Positions 8,183 through 17,105 of a stretch of 64,000 nucleotides of DNA are shown here, piece after piece (position 1 is the stretch's first letter; every line of letters starts with the position of its first letter). This DNA is from Phytoactinopolyspora halophila (GTDB lineage: Bacteria > Actinomycetota > Actinomycetes > Jiangellales > Jiangellaceae), in contig NZ_QMIG01000025.1 in the NCBI RefSeq assembly GCF_003287285.1, forward strand, positions 1 through 64,000, written 5' to 3'. The notes below the pieces were generated by a model. It did no database searches. It was not told the origin of the DNA and saw only the letters and a program-made list of their open reading frames with translations. Both the position numbers and the translations under genes were made by a program.

Positions 8183-9259
8183 GTGATCGACTTCCGTTAC
8201 CACCTGGTATCCATCATTGCGATCTTCTTCGCGTTGGCTACCGGCATCGTGCTCGGCGCCGGCCCGTTGAGCGAGACGATCGACGACACGCTGGCCGACC
8301 AGACGTCACAGCTTCGCGAAGAGAACCGGCGGTTGCACGACGAGCTGGACACCGCGAATGAAGAACATGCGTACCAGGAGGCCTTCGTCAACGAGGTGAC
8401 GCCGCGGTTGGTGGCCGAGCAGCTAGAAGGCGAGAACGTCGCGGTGATCGCGCTGCCGGGCGCGGAGGATCAGATCGTGACCGATGTCCAGGAAGCCCTC
8501 CAGAACTCGGGCGCCACCGCTGAACTGTTGATCCGGATCGAGCCGAGCTGGACCGATCCGGATTCCGAGCCGGTGCTCGACCAGCTGGCCACGGACCTGG
8601 TGTCGTCGGGAACCGAGCTCGGAGAGGGCAACGGCTTCGACCGCGGCGCGACGGTCCTCGCGTCGGCCCTGCTGAGCCGGCCCGCCGACGCTGAGGATGG
8701 GCTGGACGATGCCCCGCAGACGGTGGACACCACGGTGGTCTCCGAGTACGAGGATGCCGACCTGATCGAGCTCGAACAGGATACGTCGACGGCGCCGACG
8801 CTGGCGGTAGCGATCGCCGGTCCCGTGTCGGGTGATGACGCCGAGGAGCGATACGTCCGGTTGACGTCACTGACACAGGCACTGGACGAGTACGGCGACG
8901 GCGTCGTCCTGGCCGGTCCGTCGAGCACCGCCGAGGGCGGCCTGCTGACGGCGCTGCGCAACGGTGATGTCGGGGAGGACGTCTCCACGGTGGACGTCGG
9001 CGATCTGCCGAGTGGCCGGGTCGCGGTGGTCTTCGCGCTGACCGAGCAGCAGCACGACTCGGTGGGACACTATGGCATCGTGGGCGACATCGACGGCGCG
9101 CTACCGCCGGTGCCGGGGGGCGAGTCCGACGAGTCCGGCGGCTCGGATGGCGAGTCTGACGATAGCTCGGAGGATTCCGGCGATGAACCCGATAGCGGCG
9201 ATGCCGGTAACGACGCCGACGACGCAGAGGACGGCGCTGACGCGGGTGATGAACAGTGA
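8183..9259 (+). CDS. mctB: MctB/SteB-type membrane-anchored envelope protein
   Basis: The 358-residue protein begins IDFRYHLVSIIAIFFALATG, an N-terminal membrane anchor typical of this family, followed by a coiled-coil stretch (residues 35-60) and an extracytoplasmic domain. The last 55 residues are a Gly/Ser/Asp/Glu-rich acidic tail. In Mycobacterium tuberculosis the homologue was described as the copper-resistance outer-membrane channel MctB. In Corynebacterium the steA-linked gene is steB, needed for normal cell separation. Lying directly downstream of steA with no gap, the SteB-type role is the better contextual inference; copper transport is an alternative. Confidence 0.84.
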   Translation: MIDFRYHLVSIIAIFFALATGIVLGAGPLSETIDDTLADQTSQLREENRRLHDELDTANEEHAYQEAFVNEVTPRLVAEQLEGENVAVIALPGAEDQIVTDVQEALQNSGATAELLIRIEPSWTDPDSEPVLDQLATDLVSSGTELGEGNGFDRGATVLASALLSRPADAEDGLDDAPQTVDTTVVSEYEDADLIELEQDTSTAPTLAVAIAGPVSGDDAEERYVRLTSLTQALDEYGDGVVLAGPSSTAEGGLLTALRNGDVGEDVSTVDVGDLPSGRVAVVFALTEQQHDSVGHYGIVGDIDGALPPVPGGESDESGGSDGESDDSSEDSGDEPDSGDAGNDADDAEDGADAGDEQ

Positions 9260-10140
9260 GTGTGGCACGACGCATTGCGGGACTGGTGACGTGCGGTGCG
9301 GTCGCTGGAGCGGCGACATGGGCGCTGACCCGGCGCTGGATGAGCCGACCACCCGAGGTGCCGCGCCGTTCCACCGAGCCGTCGCCGGTGATCGACGAGC
9401 CAGCATCCATGGCGGGTGAGCCCGCGGCCTCGTGGACGCGGGAGAATTTCCACGGCGAGTCCGTCTCCCTCGTCGGCGGCCCGGCACTGGCGATTGGCTC
9501 GGCGGCGGGAGCCAGCGTCGCGCCCGGGCTGGATGCGCGGCTGCGTATTGCTGGCGCCGGCACGGCATTAGCGATCGGCGCGGTCGGGTTGTACGACGAC
9601 CTGCTGGGGGACTCGTCGAGCAAGGGTTTGCTGGGCCATCTGGAAGCGCTCCGTTCGGGAAACGTCACCACCGGTGCTGTCAAGGTGGGCATGATCGGTT
9701 TGACCGGTCTGGCTGGCGCGTCGCTGGTGAGCCGTTCGGCGGTTGACGCGGTGATCGGCGGCGCGGCGATTGCGGGCCACGCGAACGTGATCAACCTCCT
9801 GGACCTGCGACCGGGCCGGGCTGGCAAGGTGGCGTTGCTGCATGCGCCGCTGGTCTTGCGTGGCCCCGGTGCCGGAATCGGGGCGTCGGCGCTGGGGGCG
9901 ATGTTGGCGGCGTTTCCCGACGATCTCGGGGAGCGGGCCATGCTCGGCGATGCCGGAGCGAACGCGCTCGGTGGCCTGCTTGGTCTGGCGATGGTGGCGG
10001 GTGAGGGCCGGCGTGCCCGGCTCGCACATCTCGCGGTGGTGACGGGGTTGATTCTCGCCAGCGAGAAGGTGAGTTTCTCGAAGGTCATCGAGAGCACTCC
10101 CGTGTTGCGTGATCTCGACCACCTCGGCCGCCGCCTGTGA
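9256..10140 (+). CDS. MraY/WecA-like polyprenyl-phosphate glycosyl-1-phosphate transferase family protein
   Basis: This is a 294-residue predicted multi-span membrane protein. Several signatures resemble the MraY/WecA superfamily: GAVGLYDDLLGD, KGLLGHLEALRSG, the Asn-rich HANVINLLDLRPGR and the AMLGDAGANALGG segment. The family transfers sugar 1-phosphates to undecaprenyl phosphate at the membrane. It is shorter than MraY (about 320-360 residues), and its N-terminal 70 residues are poorly conserved, so activity is not certain. GTG 9256 overlaps the mctB stop. Its position between mctB and murJ suggests a role in envelope polymer or lipid-linked precursor metabolism. Confidence 0.72.
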   Translation: MSVARRIAGLVTCGAVAGAATWALTRRWMSRPPEVPRRSTEPSPVIDEPASMAGEPAASWTRENFHGESVSLVGGPALAIGSAAGASVAPGLDARLRIAGAGTALAIGAVGLYDDLLGDSSSKGLLGHLEALRSGNVTTGAVKVGMIGLTGLAGASLVSRSAVDAVIGGAAIAGHANVINLLDLRPGRAGKVALLHAPLVLRGPGAGIGASALGAMLAAFPDDLGERAMLGDAGANALGGLLGLAMVAGEGRRARLAHLAVVTGLILASEKVSFSKVIESTPVLRDLDHLGRRL

Positions 10141-10146
10141 TCTCCG

Positions 10147-10232
10147 AATGATCATGTTTGGTACGTTTTCTCGGGCCATACCACGGCTGCAGACGTGTTA
10201 CGGCCCGAGAAAACGTACCAAACATGATCATT
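10147..10232. repeat. Long perfect palindromic element, copy 1
   Basis: Two perfect 31-base arms (10147-10177 and 10202-10232) flank a 24-base loop. The arm begins AATGATCATGTTTGGTACG and ends TCTCGGGCC. The same arm and a similar loop recur at 59621-59690, so this is a dispersed repeat rather than only a terminator. It lies seven bases after the stop of the MraY-like gene and 50 bases before murJ, where it could act as a transcriptional barrier. No transposase is nearby. Confidence 0.85.
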
Positions 10233-10282
10233 CTGACGGCGGGGTGTGTCGTTGCGTCGGCGCTCGCGCTGAGGAGCCGTAG

Positions 10283-11878
10283 GTGGGCGCGAAGCGGATC
10301 GCGACGGGGGTGACCGCCGGTATCGCCGGTGGTGCCGCGCTGATCGGTGTGATCAGTGTCGTCTCCCGGATCGTCGGGTTCGGCCGCCAGCTCGTGTTCC
10401 AGTCGACGGTCGGACAGACCGTCCTCGGCGAGATTTACGCGACGATCAACGCGCTACCCAACGTCGTCTTCGAAATCGTCGCAGGTGGCGCGCTCACCAG
10501 CGTCGTCGTTCCGCTGATCGCCGCCGCGGCGGCGCACGGCGACACCTCTCACGTGCGCCAGACCGTATCGGCGCTGCTGGGCTGGACACTCGTCGTGCTC
10601 GTACCGGTCGCGCTGCTGGGAGCATTGCTGGCGGGGCCGATCGCGGAACTCATCCTGCGCGGCAGGGGCGGCGCCGACGGCGTGGAAGCCGGTCGCACCA
10701 TGCTGCTGATCTTCCTTCCCCAGATCCCGCTGTACGGCATAGCCGTCGTGACCGTCGGCGTCCTGCAAGCTCACCGCAGGTTCCTGGCGCCCGCCGTGGC
10801 GCCGATCGTGTCCAGCGTGGTCGTCGCCACGGCGTTCGTGGCGTTCGCCCGGGTCTTCACCGGTGATCTCAACGAGCTGTCCACGTTGGATCGGCGCTCC
10901 GAACTGTTCCTGGCAGGAGGCACCACCGTCGGCGTCCTGGCCCTGGCTCTGGTGACCCTGGTGCCGATGGTGGTGCGCGTGACGGGGCTGCGCCCGACCC
11001 TCTCGTTCCCGCCAGGTACCGGCCGGCGGGCGGCCGGCCTGGCCGGTGCCGGGTTGGCCACGCTGACGGCGCAGCAGCTGGCGTATCTCACCTCGTATCT
11101 AATGTCGAACGAGCATGCCGGCACCGGTGGCGCGGTCACGTTTCTGAACAGCTGGATGGTCTACCTGCTGCCGTATGCCGTGCTGGCCGTGCCGATCGCG
11201 ACGGCGGCGTTTCCGCGGCTGGCGACGTCGGCGGAGGGAGATCCGGACGGTTACGCGCGCACGCTGGCCGGATCGACGAGAGCTGTCCTCGCGGCCTCGG
11301 GCGCGGGCGCCGCGGTGCTGGTGGCGACCGCATGGCCGGTCGCCCGTTTCTTCGGATACCTCGATCAGGGTGACGTCCCGACCGAGCGGATGGCGTGGGC
11401 GCTCATCGCCTTCGCGCCCGGGCTGCTGGGGTACGGGCTGGTCGCTCACCTGGGCCGCGCGCTGTATGCACGGGGGAGGGGGCGCGTCGCGGCCACCGCC
11501 ATGGCGAGCGGGTGGCTGCTGGTGGTGCTGGCGGCGGTGGTACTGGCCGGGATCGTGCACGCGGAACGGGTTACGGCGGCTCTGGGCGCGGCACACTCGC
11601 TAGGGATGACATTGGCGGGAATCCTGTTGATCCGGGCGGTGGTCGGTGATTCGGGACGTGCGGCGCTTGCTGGTGTGGGCAGGTTGCTGGGCGGCGTGGT
11701 CGTGGGCGCGATCCTGGGTGGTGCCGCAGGCTGGTGGGTAGGGGAACGGATCACCGGCGACGGCGCTGGCTCGATCATCGGTGCCGGGGTAGTCTCGGCC
11801 CTCGCAGCTACCGTGGTCGTGGGGGGAATCCTGATGGTGACCGATCGCAAAGCGTTCTCGGCGGTTCTGAGGCGATGA
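10283..11878 (+). CDS. murJ: Lipid II flippase MurJ (MviN family)
   Basis: MurJ flips lipid II across the cytoplasmic membrane during peptidoglycan synthesis. The 531-residue protein is strongly hydrophobic, with about 14 predicted membrane helices. It has the family-typical start region SVVSRIVGFGRQLVFQ and LGEIYATINALPN, then GGALTSVVVPL, and the central SWMVYLLPYAVLAVPIATA equivalent of the MurJ substrate cavity. GTG 10283 follows GAGGAG at 10271-10276. The stop overlaps the ATG of the next glycosyltransferase. MurJ in M. tuberculosis carries a large C-terminal kinase-like extension that is absent here. Confidence 0.88.
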   Translation: MGAKRIATGVTAGIAGGAALIGVISVVSRIVGFGRQLVFQSTVGQTVLGEIYATINALPNVVFEIVAGGALTSVVVPLIAAAAAHGDTSHVRQTVSALLGWTLVVLVPVALLGALLAGPIAELILRGRGGADGVEAGRTMLLIFLPQIPLYGIAVVTVGVLQAHRRFLAPAVAPIVSSVVVATAFVAFARVFTGDLNELSTLDRRSELFLAGGTTVGVLALALVTLVPMVVRVTGLRPTLSFPPGTGRRAAGLAGAGLATLTAQQLAYLTSYLMSNEHAGTGGAVTFLNSWMVYLLPYAVLAVPIATAAFPRLATSAEGDPDGYARTLAGSTRAVLAASGAGAAVLVATAWPVARFFGYLDQGDVPTERMAWALIAFAPGLLGYGLVAHLGRALYARGRGRVAATAMASGWLLVVLAAVVLAGIVHAERVTAALGAAHSLGMTLAGILLIRAVVGDSGRAALAGVGRLLGGVVVGAILGGAAGWWVGERITGDGAGSIIGAGVVSALAATVVVGGILMVTDRKAFSAVLRR

Positions 11879-13092
11879 GATCTCCGTTGCGCGTGACAGT
11901 CGTGCTGTCGACGAGTAGCGGCGGGGTAGGAGCGCACGTCCGTTCCGTCGTCGACAGGCTGCCGGCACTCGGGGTGCGCCCGCACGTGGTCGCTCCGGCC
12001 GCTACGGGGCAGAGCTTCGGTTTCGCCGACATGGCAGCACGCGGCGAGAGCGACGGCGGCGTGGGATTCACACCCGTCGAAATCTTCACCCGGCCACGAC
12101 CCCGCCACGATTTCGAGGCGATCCGCCAGCTGCGTGCCGTCGTGCGAGGCGTCGACGACGCCGGGGATAGCGGGGATGGCGGCGAGCGTCCTGGTGGGGT
12201 GCCCCGGCCGGATGTCGTGCACGCCCACGGGTTCCGGGCGGCCGCACTGGTCGGGCTGGCCCTGGGGCGGCGCCGGCACGGACGTACACCACTCGTCGCC
12301 ACCTGGCACAACGCACTCCTGGGCAGCGCGCCCCGCCGAGCTGTGCTCTCCGGGCTGGAGCGGCTGGCCGCGCGCCGCGCCGACGTGACGCTGGGTGCCT
12401 CTGCCGACCTGGTGCAGCGTGCACGCGTGCTGGGCGCGCCGGATGCGCGGTTGGCCCCGGTGGCGGCACCGGCCACGGGTGCACCACAGCGCACGAGGGA
12501 CGAGGTGCGTGCGGAGCTTGGGGCTGGAGATCGCCCGGTGGTGCTCGCGGTCGGGCGGTTGGCCCCGCAGAAGGACTACGACACGTTGCTGGCCGCGGCG
12601 TCACATTGGGCGCTGCGCGAGCCGCGGCCGTTGCTTGTCATCGCTGGTGACGGGCCTGATCTCGGGCGGTTGCGCCGGGCCGCCGAGGATGCACGGGTGG
12701 ATGTGCGGTTTCTCGGCCGCCGCGACGACGTCGCCGACCTGCTCGCCGCGGCGGACGTTTATGCCATCACCTCCCGCTGGGAGGCTCGTGCTCTGGTGGT
12801 GCAAGAGGCCATGCTGGCTGGCGTGCCGGTCGTGTGCACGGCGGTCGGGGGCCTTCCCGAGCTCGTCGGCGACGACGCGATGCTGGTGCCGGTCGGTTCG
12901 CCGGAGGCGGTGGCCGGCGCGGTCGAGGCGTTGCTCGACGATCCGGCTCGCGGGCGCGAGCTGGCCGAACGTGGCAGGCAACGCGCCCGGCAGTGGCCGG
13001 ATGAGGACGAGACGGCGCGTCAGCTGGCCGAGATCTACGCCGAGCTCGCCCGGATCCCGCTCACGCCGCCCCGGCAGGCTCGGTGGCCATGA
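11875..13092 (+). CDS. GT4-family glycosyltransferase
   Basis: The 405-residue protein has the two-Rossmann GT-B architecture. The N-terminal domain contains SSGGVGAHVRSVVDRL. The C-terminal nucleotide-sugar domain contains VLAVGRLAPQKDYDTLL and WEARALVVQEAMLAGVPVV, with the E-x7-E motif, then GGLPELVGDDAMLV. The acceptor and donor are unknown. Start ATG 11875 overlaps the murJ stop, so both are probably translated together and the product may act on an envelope glycan. Its 3' end overlaps the convergent radical SAM gene by 32 bases. Confidence 0.86.
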   Translation: MRSPLRVTVVLSTSSGGVGAHVRSVVDRLPALGVRPHVVAPAATGQSFGFADMAARGESDGGVGFTPVEIFTRPRPRHDFEAIRQLRAVVRGVDDAGDSGDGGERPGGVPRPDVVHAHGFRAAALVGLALGRRRHGRTPLVATWHNALLGSAPRRAVLSGLERLAARRADVTLGASADLVQRARVLGAPDARLAPVAAPATGAPQRTRDEVRAELGAGDRPVVLAVGRLAPQKDYDTLLAAASHWALREPRPLLVIAGDGPDLGRLRRAAEDARVDVRFLGRRDDVADLLAAADVYAITSRWEARALVVQEAMLAGVPVVCTAVGGLPELVGDDAMLVPVGSPEAVAGAVEALLDDPARGRELAERGRQRARQWPDEDETARQLAEIYAELARIPLTPPRQARWP

Positions 13093-14740
13093 TCTCCTCG
13101 CGGTCGCGCCAGTGTGACCAGAATGCTCCCGTGTAGCCGAGCTCGGTGAGCCGCGTGAGGAACGGGTTGTCGGCGTAGTTGTTGTCGTCTTCGCTCAGAC
13201 CTGGCGCGGTGGGCAGCATGACACGGTGCCGATCGTGCTCGGGAACCCATTCCCACAGCAGGTCGATGCTGCGGGTCCAGCGGTGATCCGGTGCGGGCTC
13301 CGCGCCGCCGTCGGGCAGGTCGGGCGAGAAGAAGAACACCGGCCGGAAGTTGCCGGACGCGTCGAACATGAACTGCCGTTCGTAGTGGGCGATGCTCTCG
13401 CACTTGGCGAGCGGGCTGAGCAGTATCGGGCCGGTCGCGGTGTTTGACTGCACTCCACGCACGTGGTGTCTGCCGTCGCTGGACGCGGCGAGGTACCGGC
13501 CGAGCGGTGAGTAAGGGAACGCGCGAATCCCGAGCGTGTATCCGACCACCGTGGCGTCGAGGGATTGCAGCCCGTCCACACATGCCCGCATGGTCTCCTC
13601 GGTCTCGCCGGGCATGCCGAGCAGCGCCTCGACCATGGTGAGCATCCCGTGCTCGCGGGCCAGCTGGCACAGGTGGTGCACGTCGTCGAACGTGTAGAAG
13701 CGGCTGCCCCGTCCGGTGACCTTCCAGCCGTTGAGTACGTCTTCTCGCACATGATCGGGCGCGACGTTGATGCCCGCGCAGCCCGCCGCGGCCAGCAGCT
13801 CGGCGTACTCCGCGTCGAACGGCGCGGGCTGGACATAGATCCACAGCCGTAACCGGTGGAGGGGCGACGCCCGGTCGGCCTCCTTGCGCCGGGCGATCTC
13901 GCGGAGGATGGCCTTGCTGTGGGCGATGTTGAGGTTGAACTCGCTGTCCGTGGTGTGTACGTCGTGGACACCTTGAGCGGTCAGCATCTCCAGTTCGTCG
14001 GCGACGGCGTCCTCGGCCCTGCGGGCGAACTGGTTGCCCTTGGCATCGGGTTCGACGCAATGCGAGCAGGCGAACGTGCAGCCGTTCTTGGTGAGGATGT
14101 TCCCGAGGCCGCCGCGCCGGTAGTACTCGAGGTTGTCCACCTTGAGCGGCGTCCCCGATCGGCGAACGTATGGCGTGGACCGATTGACCAGGGCGGCCCG
14201 TCCGAGCGAGACGAGCTGGCTGGTGTGCGCGACCTGGTACACGTCCCGGCCGGATTCGTTGATGATCAGACCTGGGACCGACGATGCGGGTTCGCCCGCG
14301 GCCAGCGCGGTGGCGAGTTCGACGATGGTGACCTCCCCGGGTCCTTTCACGCCGAATTCGAGGTCGAAGTAGTCGACGAGCGCGAACGGCATCGACGAGA
14401 ACCCGACGCCACCGCCGACGACGGGCGCCCGCGAGTGGCGACGAATCTCGGAGATGATCTGCCGGTGGGAGTCCAGGAACACGCGTTGTTCCTGGGGATA
14501 GATGGTGTCGGTGTTACGTATGGTGACACCGACCAGGAGTGGAGCGCGGTGTGCGAAGTAGTCGGCGATCATTTGCGACCATCGCTCGCGGTTCATGGTG
14601 AGGTCGAGCACGTCGACGTCGAAACCGGCAGCCTCCAGGGAGGTTGTCAGGATGTCCAGCGCATACGGGCCGATGGGCGGGTGAACCAGGTTGGGGTTCA
14701 CCAGCGTGACGAGGCCGGTGGATGCGGCCGTGTGTGGCAT
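13061..14740 (-). CDS. B12-binding-type radical SAM enzyme
   Basis: The 559-residue protein has an N-terminal cobalamin-binding-type Rossmann domain (segments NPNLVHPPIGPYALDIL and GGGVGFSSMPFALVDYF, then FGVKGPGE). A radical SAM barrel follows, with the cluster motif CTFACSHC at residues 221-228 (C-x3-C-x2-C). A C-terminal domain of about 150 residues completes it. B12-radical SAM enzymes mostly methylate unactivated carbon or perform rearrangements. The layout resembles tryptophan C2-methyltransferases such as TsrM, and a tryptophanase-family gene lies 700 bp away, but substrate identity is speculative. ATG 14740 is preceded by GAGGAGC; longer in-frame starts lack conservation. Confidence 0.8.
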   Translation of the reverse strand: MPHTAASTGLVTLVNPNLVHPPIGPYALDILTTSLEAAGFDVDVLDLTMNRERWSQMIADYFAHRAPLLVGVTIRNTDTIYPQEQRVFLDSHRQIISEIRRHSRAPVVGGGVGFSSMPFALVDYFDLEFGVKGPGEVTIVELATALAAGEPASSVPGLIINESGRDVYQVAHTSQLVSLGRAALVNRSTPYVRRSGTPLKVDNLEYYRRGGLGNILTKNGCTFACSHCVEPDAKGNQFARRAEDAVADELEMLTAQGVHDVHTTDSEFNLNIAHSKAILREIARRKEADRASPLHRLRLWIYVQPAPFDAEYAELLAAAGCAGINVAPDHVREDVLNGWKVTGRGSRFYTFDDVHHLCQLAREHGMLTMVEALLGMPGETEETMRACVDGLQSLDATVVGYTLGIRAFPYSPLGRYLAASSDGRHHVRGVQSNTATGPILLSPLAKCESIAHYERQFMFDASGNFRPVFFFSPDLPDGGAEPAPDHRWTRSIDLLWEWVPEHDRHRVMLPTAPGLSEDDNNYADNPFLTRLTELGYTGAFWSHWRDREEIMATEPAGAA

Positions 14741-15028
14741 CGCGGCAGTCAGCTCCTCGCTCGCTCCGTCGTCGTTCGTCGGATACGTGCCAGGGCACGA
14801 TCGGGATCTTGGTAACTGTGGGTTACGTCGAATCTCCCCGCGATCGTTGCAGGATGCGGACGGGATGTATAGGGGCCAATATTCGGCACACCGCGGTGCG
14901 ACGTAGGGCTGCGCGGCATGACGCAGAAAACGGACACCATCCCGCACTGCATGGACTGACGCCGCGCGGCCTGGTTTCTAAGGTGAGGTCCCGGGTGGAG
15001 ACCGACCGCGGAGGTGAGGGATGAAGGG

Positions 15029-15322
15029 GTGGACACCAGCGAGTGCATCGGTGAGATGATCAGGCGCGCACGCGTCGACCATGGCTACAGCCAAGCCGAA
15101 CTCGCTGCTGAGCTCGCCCGGAGGTCCGGGAAGCGCACGGTGACGCGCGATCAGGTGAAGCGGTGGGAAAGCGGCAAGCGCATCCCGCGGCCTCGGTTGC
15201 GATCGTGGATCGGTGATGTGCTCGGCTTGCCCGTCGACGAACTGACGACGGCGGCCCGGCAAACCCGCCGCATCCGCGGCGAGCGGGCGGTTCCCGAACC
15301 TCGGGAGCCGCCCGAGGTGTGA
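15029..15322 (+). CDS. Small XRE-family helix-turn-helix regulator
   Basis: This is a 97-residue DNA-binding protein. The XRE/Cro helix-turn-helix spans about residues 5-70, with IGEMIRRARVDHGYSQAELA and DQVKRWESGKRIPRPRLRSW. It clearly resembles the N-terminal domain of the MNT-HEPN fusion protein at 18202-19650 (IGQMIRTARQRLGMSQYALA), so the two share ancestry. GTG 15029 is preferred because GGAGGTGAGG lies at a suitable distance; the GTG at 15014 has no spacer. It lies between two leftward genes and may regulate the radical SAM gene. Confidence 0.72.
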   Translation: MDTSECIGEMIRRARVDHGYSQAELAAELARRSGKRTVTRDQVKRWESGKRIPRPRLRSWIGDVLGLPVDELTTAARQTRRIRGERAVPEPREPPEV

Positions 15323-15432
15323 ACCGGGGAGCGGGCACGGCTACGCGTTCCCCCGTGCTCGTCGAGCGGTTTTGGGTGCGCGTTTCCGTCGCGCTTCGCC
15401 GCGCTGTCCGGATGCGCGTTCTGTGGCGCTCA

Positions 15433-16806
15433 TCAACGGCCGCTGGTGATCGGTTCGAGTACGGCTGTGAAATGGCGCAGCGTGCTTGCCTGTTCGGTGA
15501 TCCGGTAGCCGGGCACCTCATCCGGGCTCTCGGCGATTCGCGCGGCGACGTCGGTGACGTATTCGAGGTGGCTCTTGGTGTAGACGCGCCGGGGGAGGGC
15601 CAGCCGTACGAGTTCGCGTGGAGCGGGACGGTCGGGTTCACCGTTCGAACCAGGTATACCGAAAACGAGCGTTCCCAGCTCCGATACCCGGACGGCGCCG
15701 GCGAGGTAGAGCTGGTTGGCCAGCGCGGTTGCGGGGAGCCGTTGAGGGCACAGGTGTGGCAGCAACCGTGCCGCGTCGATGTAAACGGCGTGGCACCCGG
15801 TGGGGCGGACTACCGGAAAGCCGGCGTCTTCCAGCTGATCGCCGAACCACCGGGCAGTCTGCTCGCGGTAACGCAGGTACTGCGGATCGGTGACCTCCGT
15901 GAGTCCCTGTGCGAGTGCGGCGAGATCGCGGCCGGCCAGCCCCCCGTACGTGGGGAACCCTTCGGTCTCGATCAGGCGATCGCGGCACCGACGTGCGATC
16001 TCGGCGTCGTGCAGCGCGATGACGCCCCCGATGTTGGCCACGCCATCCTTTTTCAGGCTGGCCCAGCAGCCGTCGGCGAGAGAAAAGATCGTCTGTGCGG
16101 CCTGGCGTGGCGTCAGCGCCTGGCACTCCGGGTCGCGCTGGGTGAGGAGATAGGCGTTCTCCGCAAACCGGGACGCGTCGAGAAGGAAGCGTATGCCGTG
16201 CTCGTCGCACAACCGCCGGACGGCGGTCAGGTTGGTGAGCGACACCGGCTGGCCGCCGGTAGCGTTGTTGGTCACGGTCATGACGACGCAGCGCACATTG
16301 GTGCCGTGCGGGGCGTCGAGGAACTCTTTCAAGGCCGCGAGGTCGATGTCCCCGCCGAAGGGTGTGTCCGGGTCCGCGGTCACCGGGAGATCGACGGCCG
16401 TGGCGCCAATCGACTCGACCGACGCGCGCGTGGTGTCGAAATGCGTGTTGGCGAGCGAGACGTCGCCCGGGCCCAGCACGCTGCCCAGGAGGATGCGCTC
16501 GGCAGCCCGGCCCTGATGAGCCGGGATGATCTCGGGATAGCCGGTCAGCTCCTGCATGACGGCCTCGAATTGCTCGAACGAGCGCGCGCCGGCGTACGAC
16601 TCGTCGCCGGTCATCAGCGCCGACCACTGGGCCGCGGACATGGCGCTGGTGCCGGAGTCGGTCAGCAGGTCGATCGTGATCTGTGATGCGGGAACCCGGA
16701 AGAGGTTATAACCAGCCGCGATGAGCGTGTCCCGGCGCTGCTGTTCGTCCGGGAAGGGAATGGGTTCGACGGCCTTGATGCGAAATGGCTCCATGAATGC
16801 CGGCAT
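15433..16806 (-). CDS. Tryptophanase/tyrosine phenol-lyase family beta-eliminating lyase (paralogue 1)
   Basis: This 457-residue PLP enzyme is of the family that cleaves L-tryptophan to indole, pyruvate and ammonia, or L-tyrosine to phenol. Signatures are the N-terminal FMEPFRIKAVEPI, LTDSGTSAMSAAQW, MTGDESYAGARS, the HQGRAAERIL loop, TNNATGGQPVS and the PLP-lysine region SLKKDG with Lys252-Lys253. Length fits the family. ATG 16806 follows GGAGGAGGG. It is divergent from an AraC regulator and shares the neighbourhood with a radical SAM enzyme. Whether it acts on Trp, Tyr or a modified amino acid cannot be told from sequence. A paralogue lies at 58233-59603. Confidence 0.86.
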   Translation of the reverse strand: MPAFMEPFRIKAVEPIPFPDEQQRRDTLIAAGYNLFRVPASQITIDLLTDSGTSAMSAAQWSALMTGDESYAGARSFEQFEAVMQELTGYPEIIPAHQGRAAERILLGSVLGPGDVSLANTHFDTTRASVESIGATAVDLPVTADPDTPFGGDIDLAALKEFLDAPHGTNVRCVVMTVTNNATGGQPVSLTNLTAVRRLCDEHGIRFLLDASRFAENAYLLTQRDPECQALTPRQAAQTIFSLADGCWASLKKDGVANIGGVIALHDAEIARRCRDRLIETEGFPTYGGLAGRDLAALAQGLTEVTDPQYLRYREQTARWFGDQLEDAGFPVVRPTGCHAVYIDAARLLPHLCPQRLPATALANQLYLAGAVRVSELGTLVFGIPGSNGEPDRPAPRELVRLALPRRVYTKSHLEYVTDVAARIAESPDEVPGYRITEQASTLRHFTAVLEPITSGR

Positions 16807-17105
16807 GTGCCAGTCCCTCCTCCAGGGCGAATGGTCACGGGCCCGGTGCTGCGATCACGACGGGACGCTGCCAAGTCTGCGCGATCCGTCGCTGCTATGG
16901 GAGGGGCCAGAGTACATTCTCGCGAGCGGACCTCGTGCACGACCGAATGTCACGATAGGTGACGCTTGGTCATTGTTCGGCTATCGTTGGTTTCTACTCG
17001 ATCACGCGCATTGACACAAGGCGGTCTGGCCCCCGTGGACCTGTTCTGGAATGTCGGCATGGAACCAAGGCATGGTGGGACGGACGCGGCGGATGCGGAG
17101 GGGTC
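16807..17105. promoter_or_regulatory. Divergent promoter region between tryptophanase-type gene and AraC regulator
   Basis: This gap of 299 bases has no credible gene. It carries the short dyad GTCAC-GATAG-GTGAC at 16949-16963, a candidate operator, plus Shine-Dalgarno sequences for both flanking genes. Control by the AraC protein is inferred only from the divergent arrangement. Confidence 0.4.
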
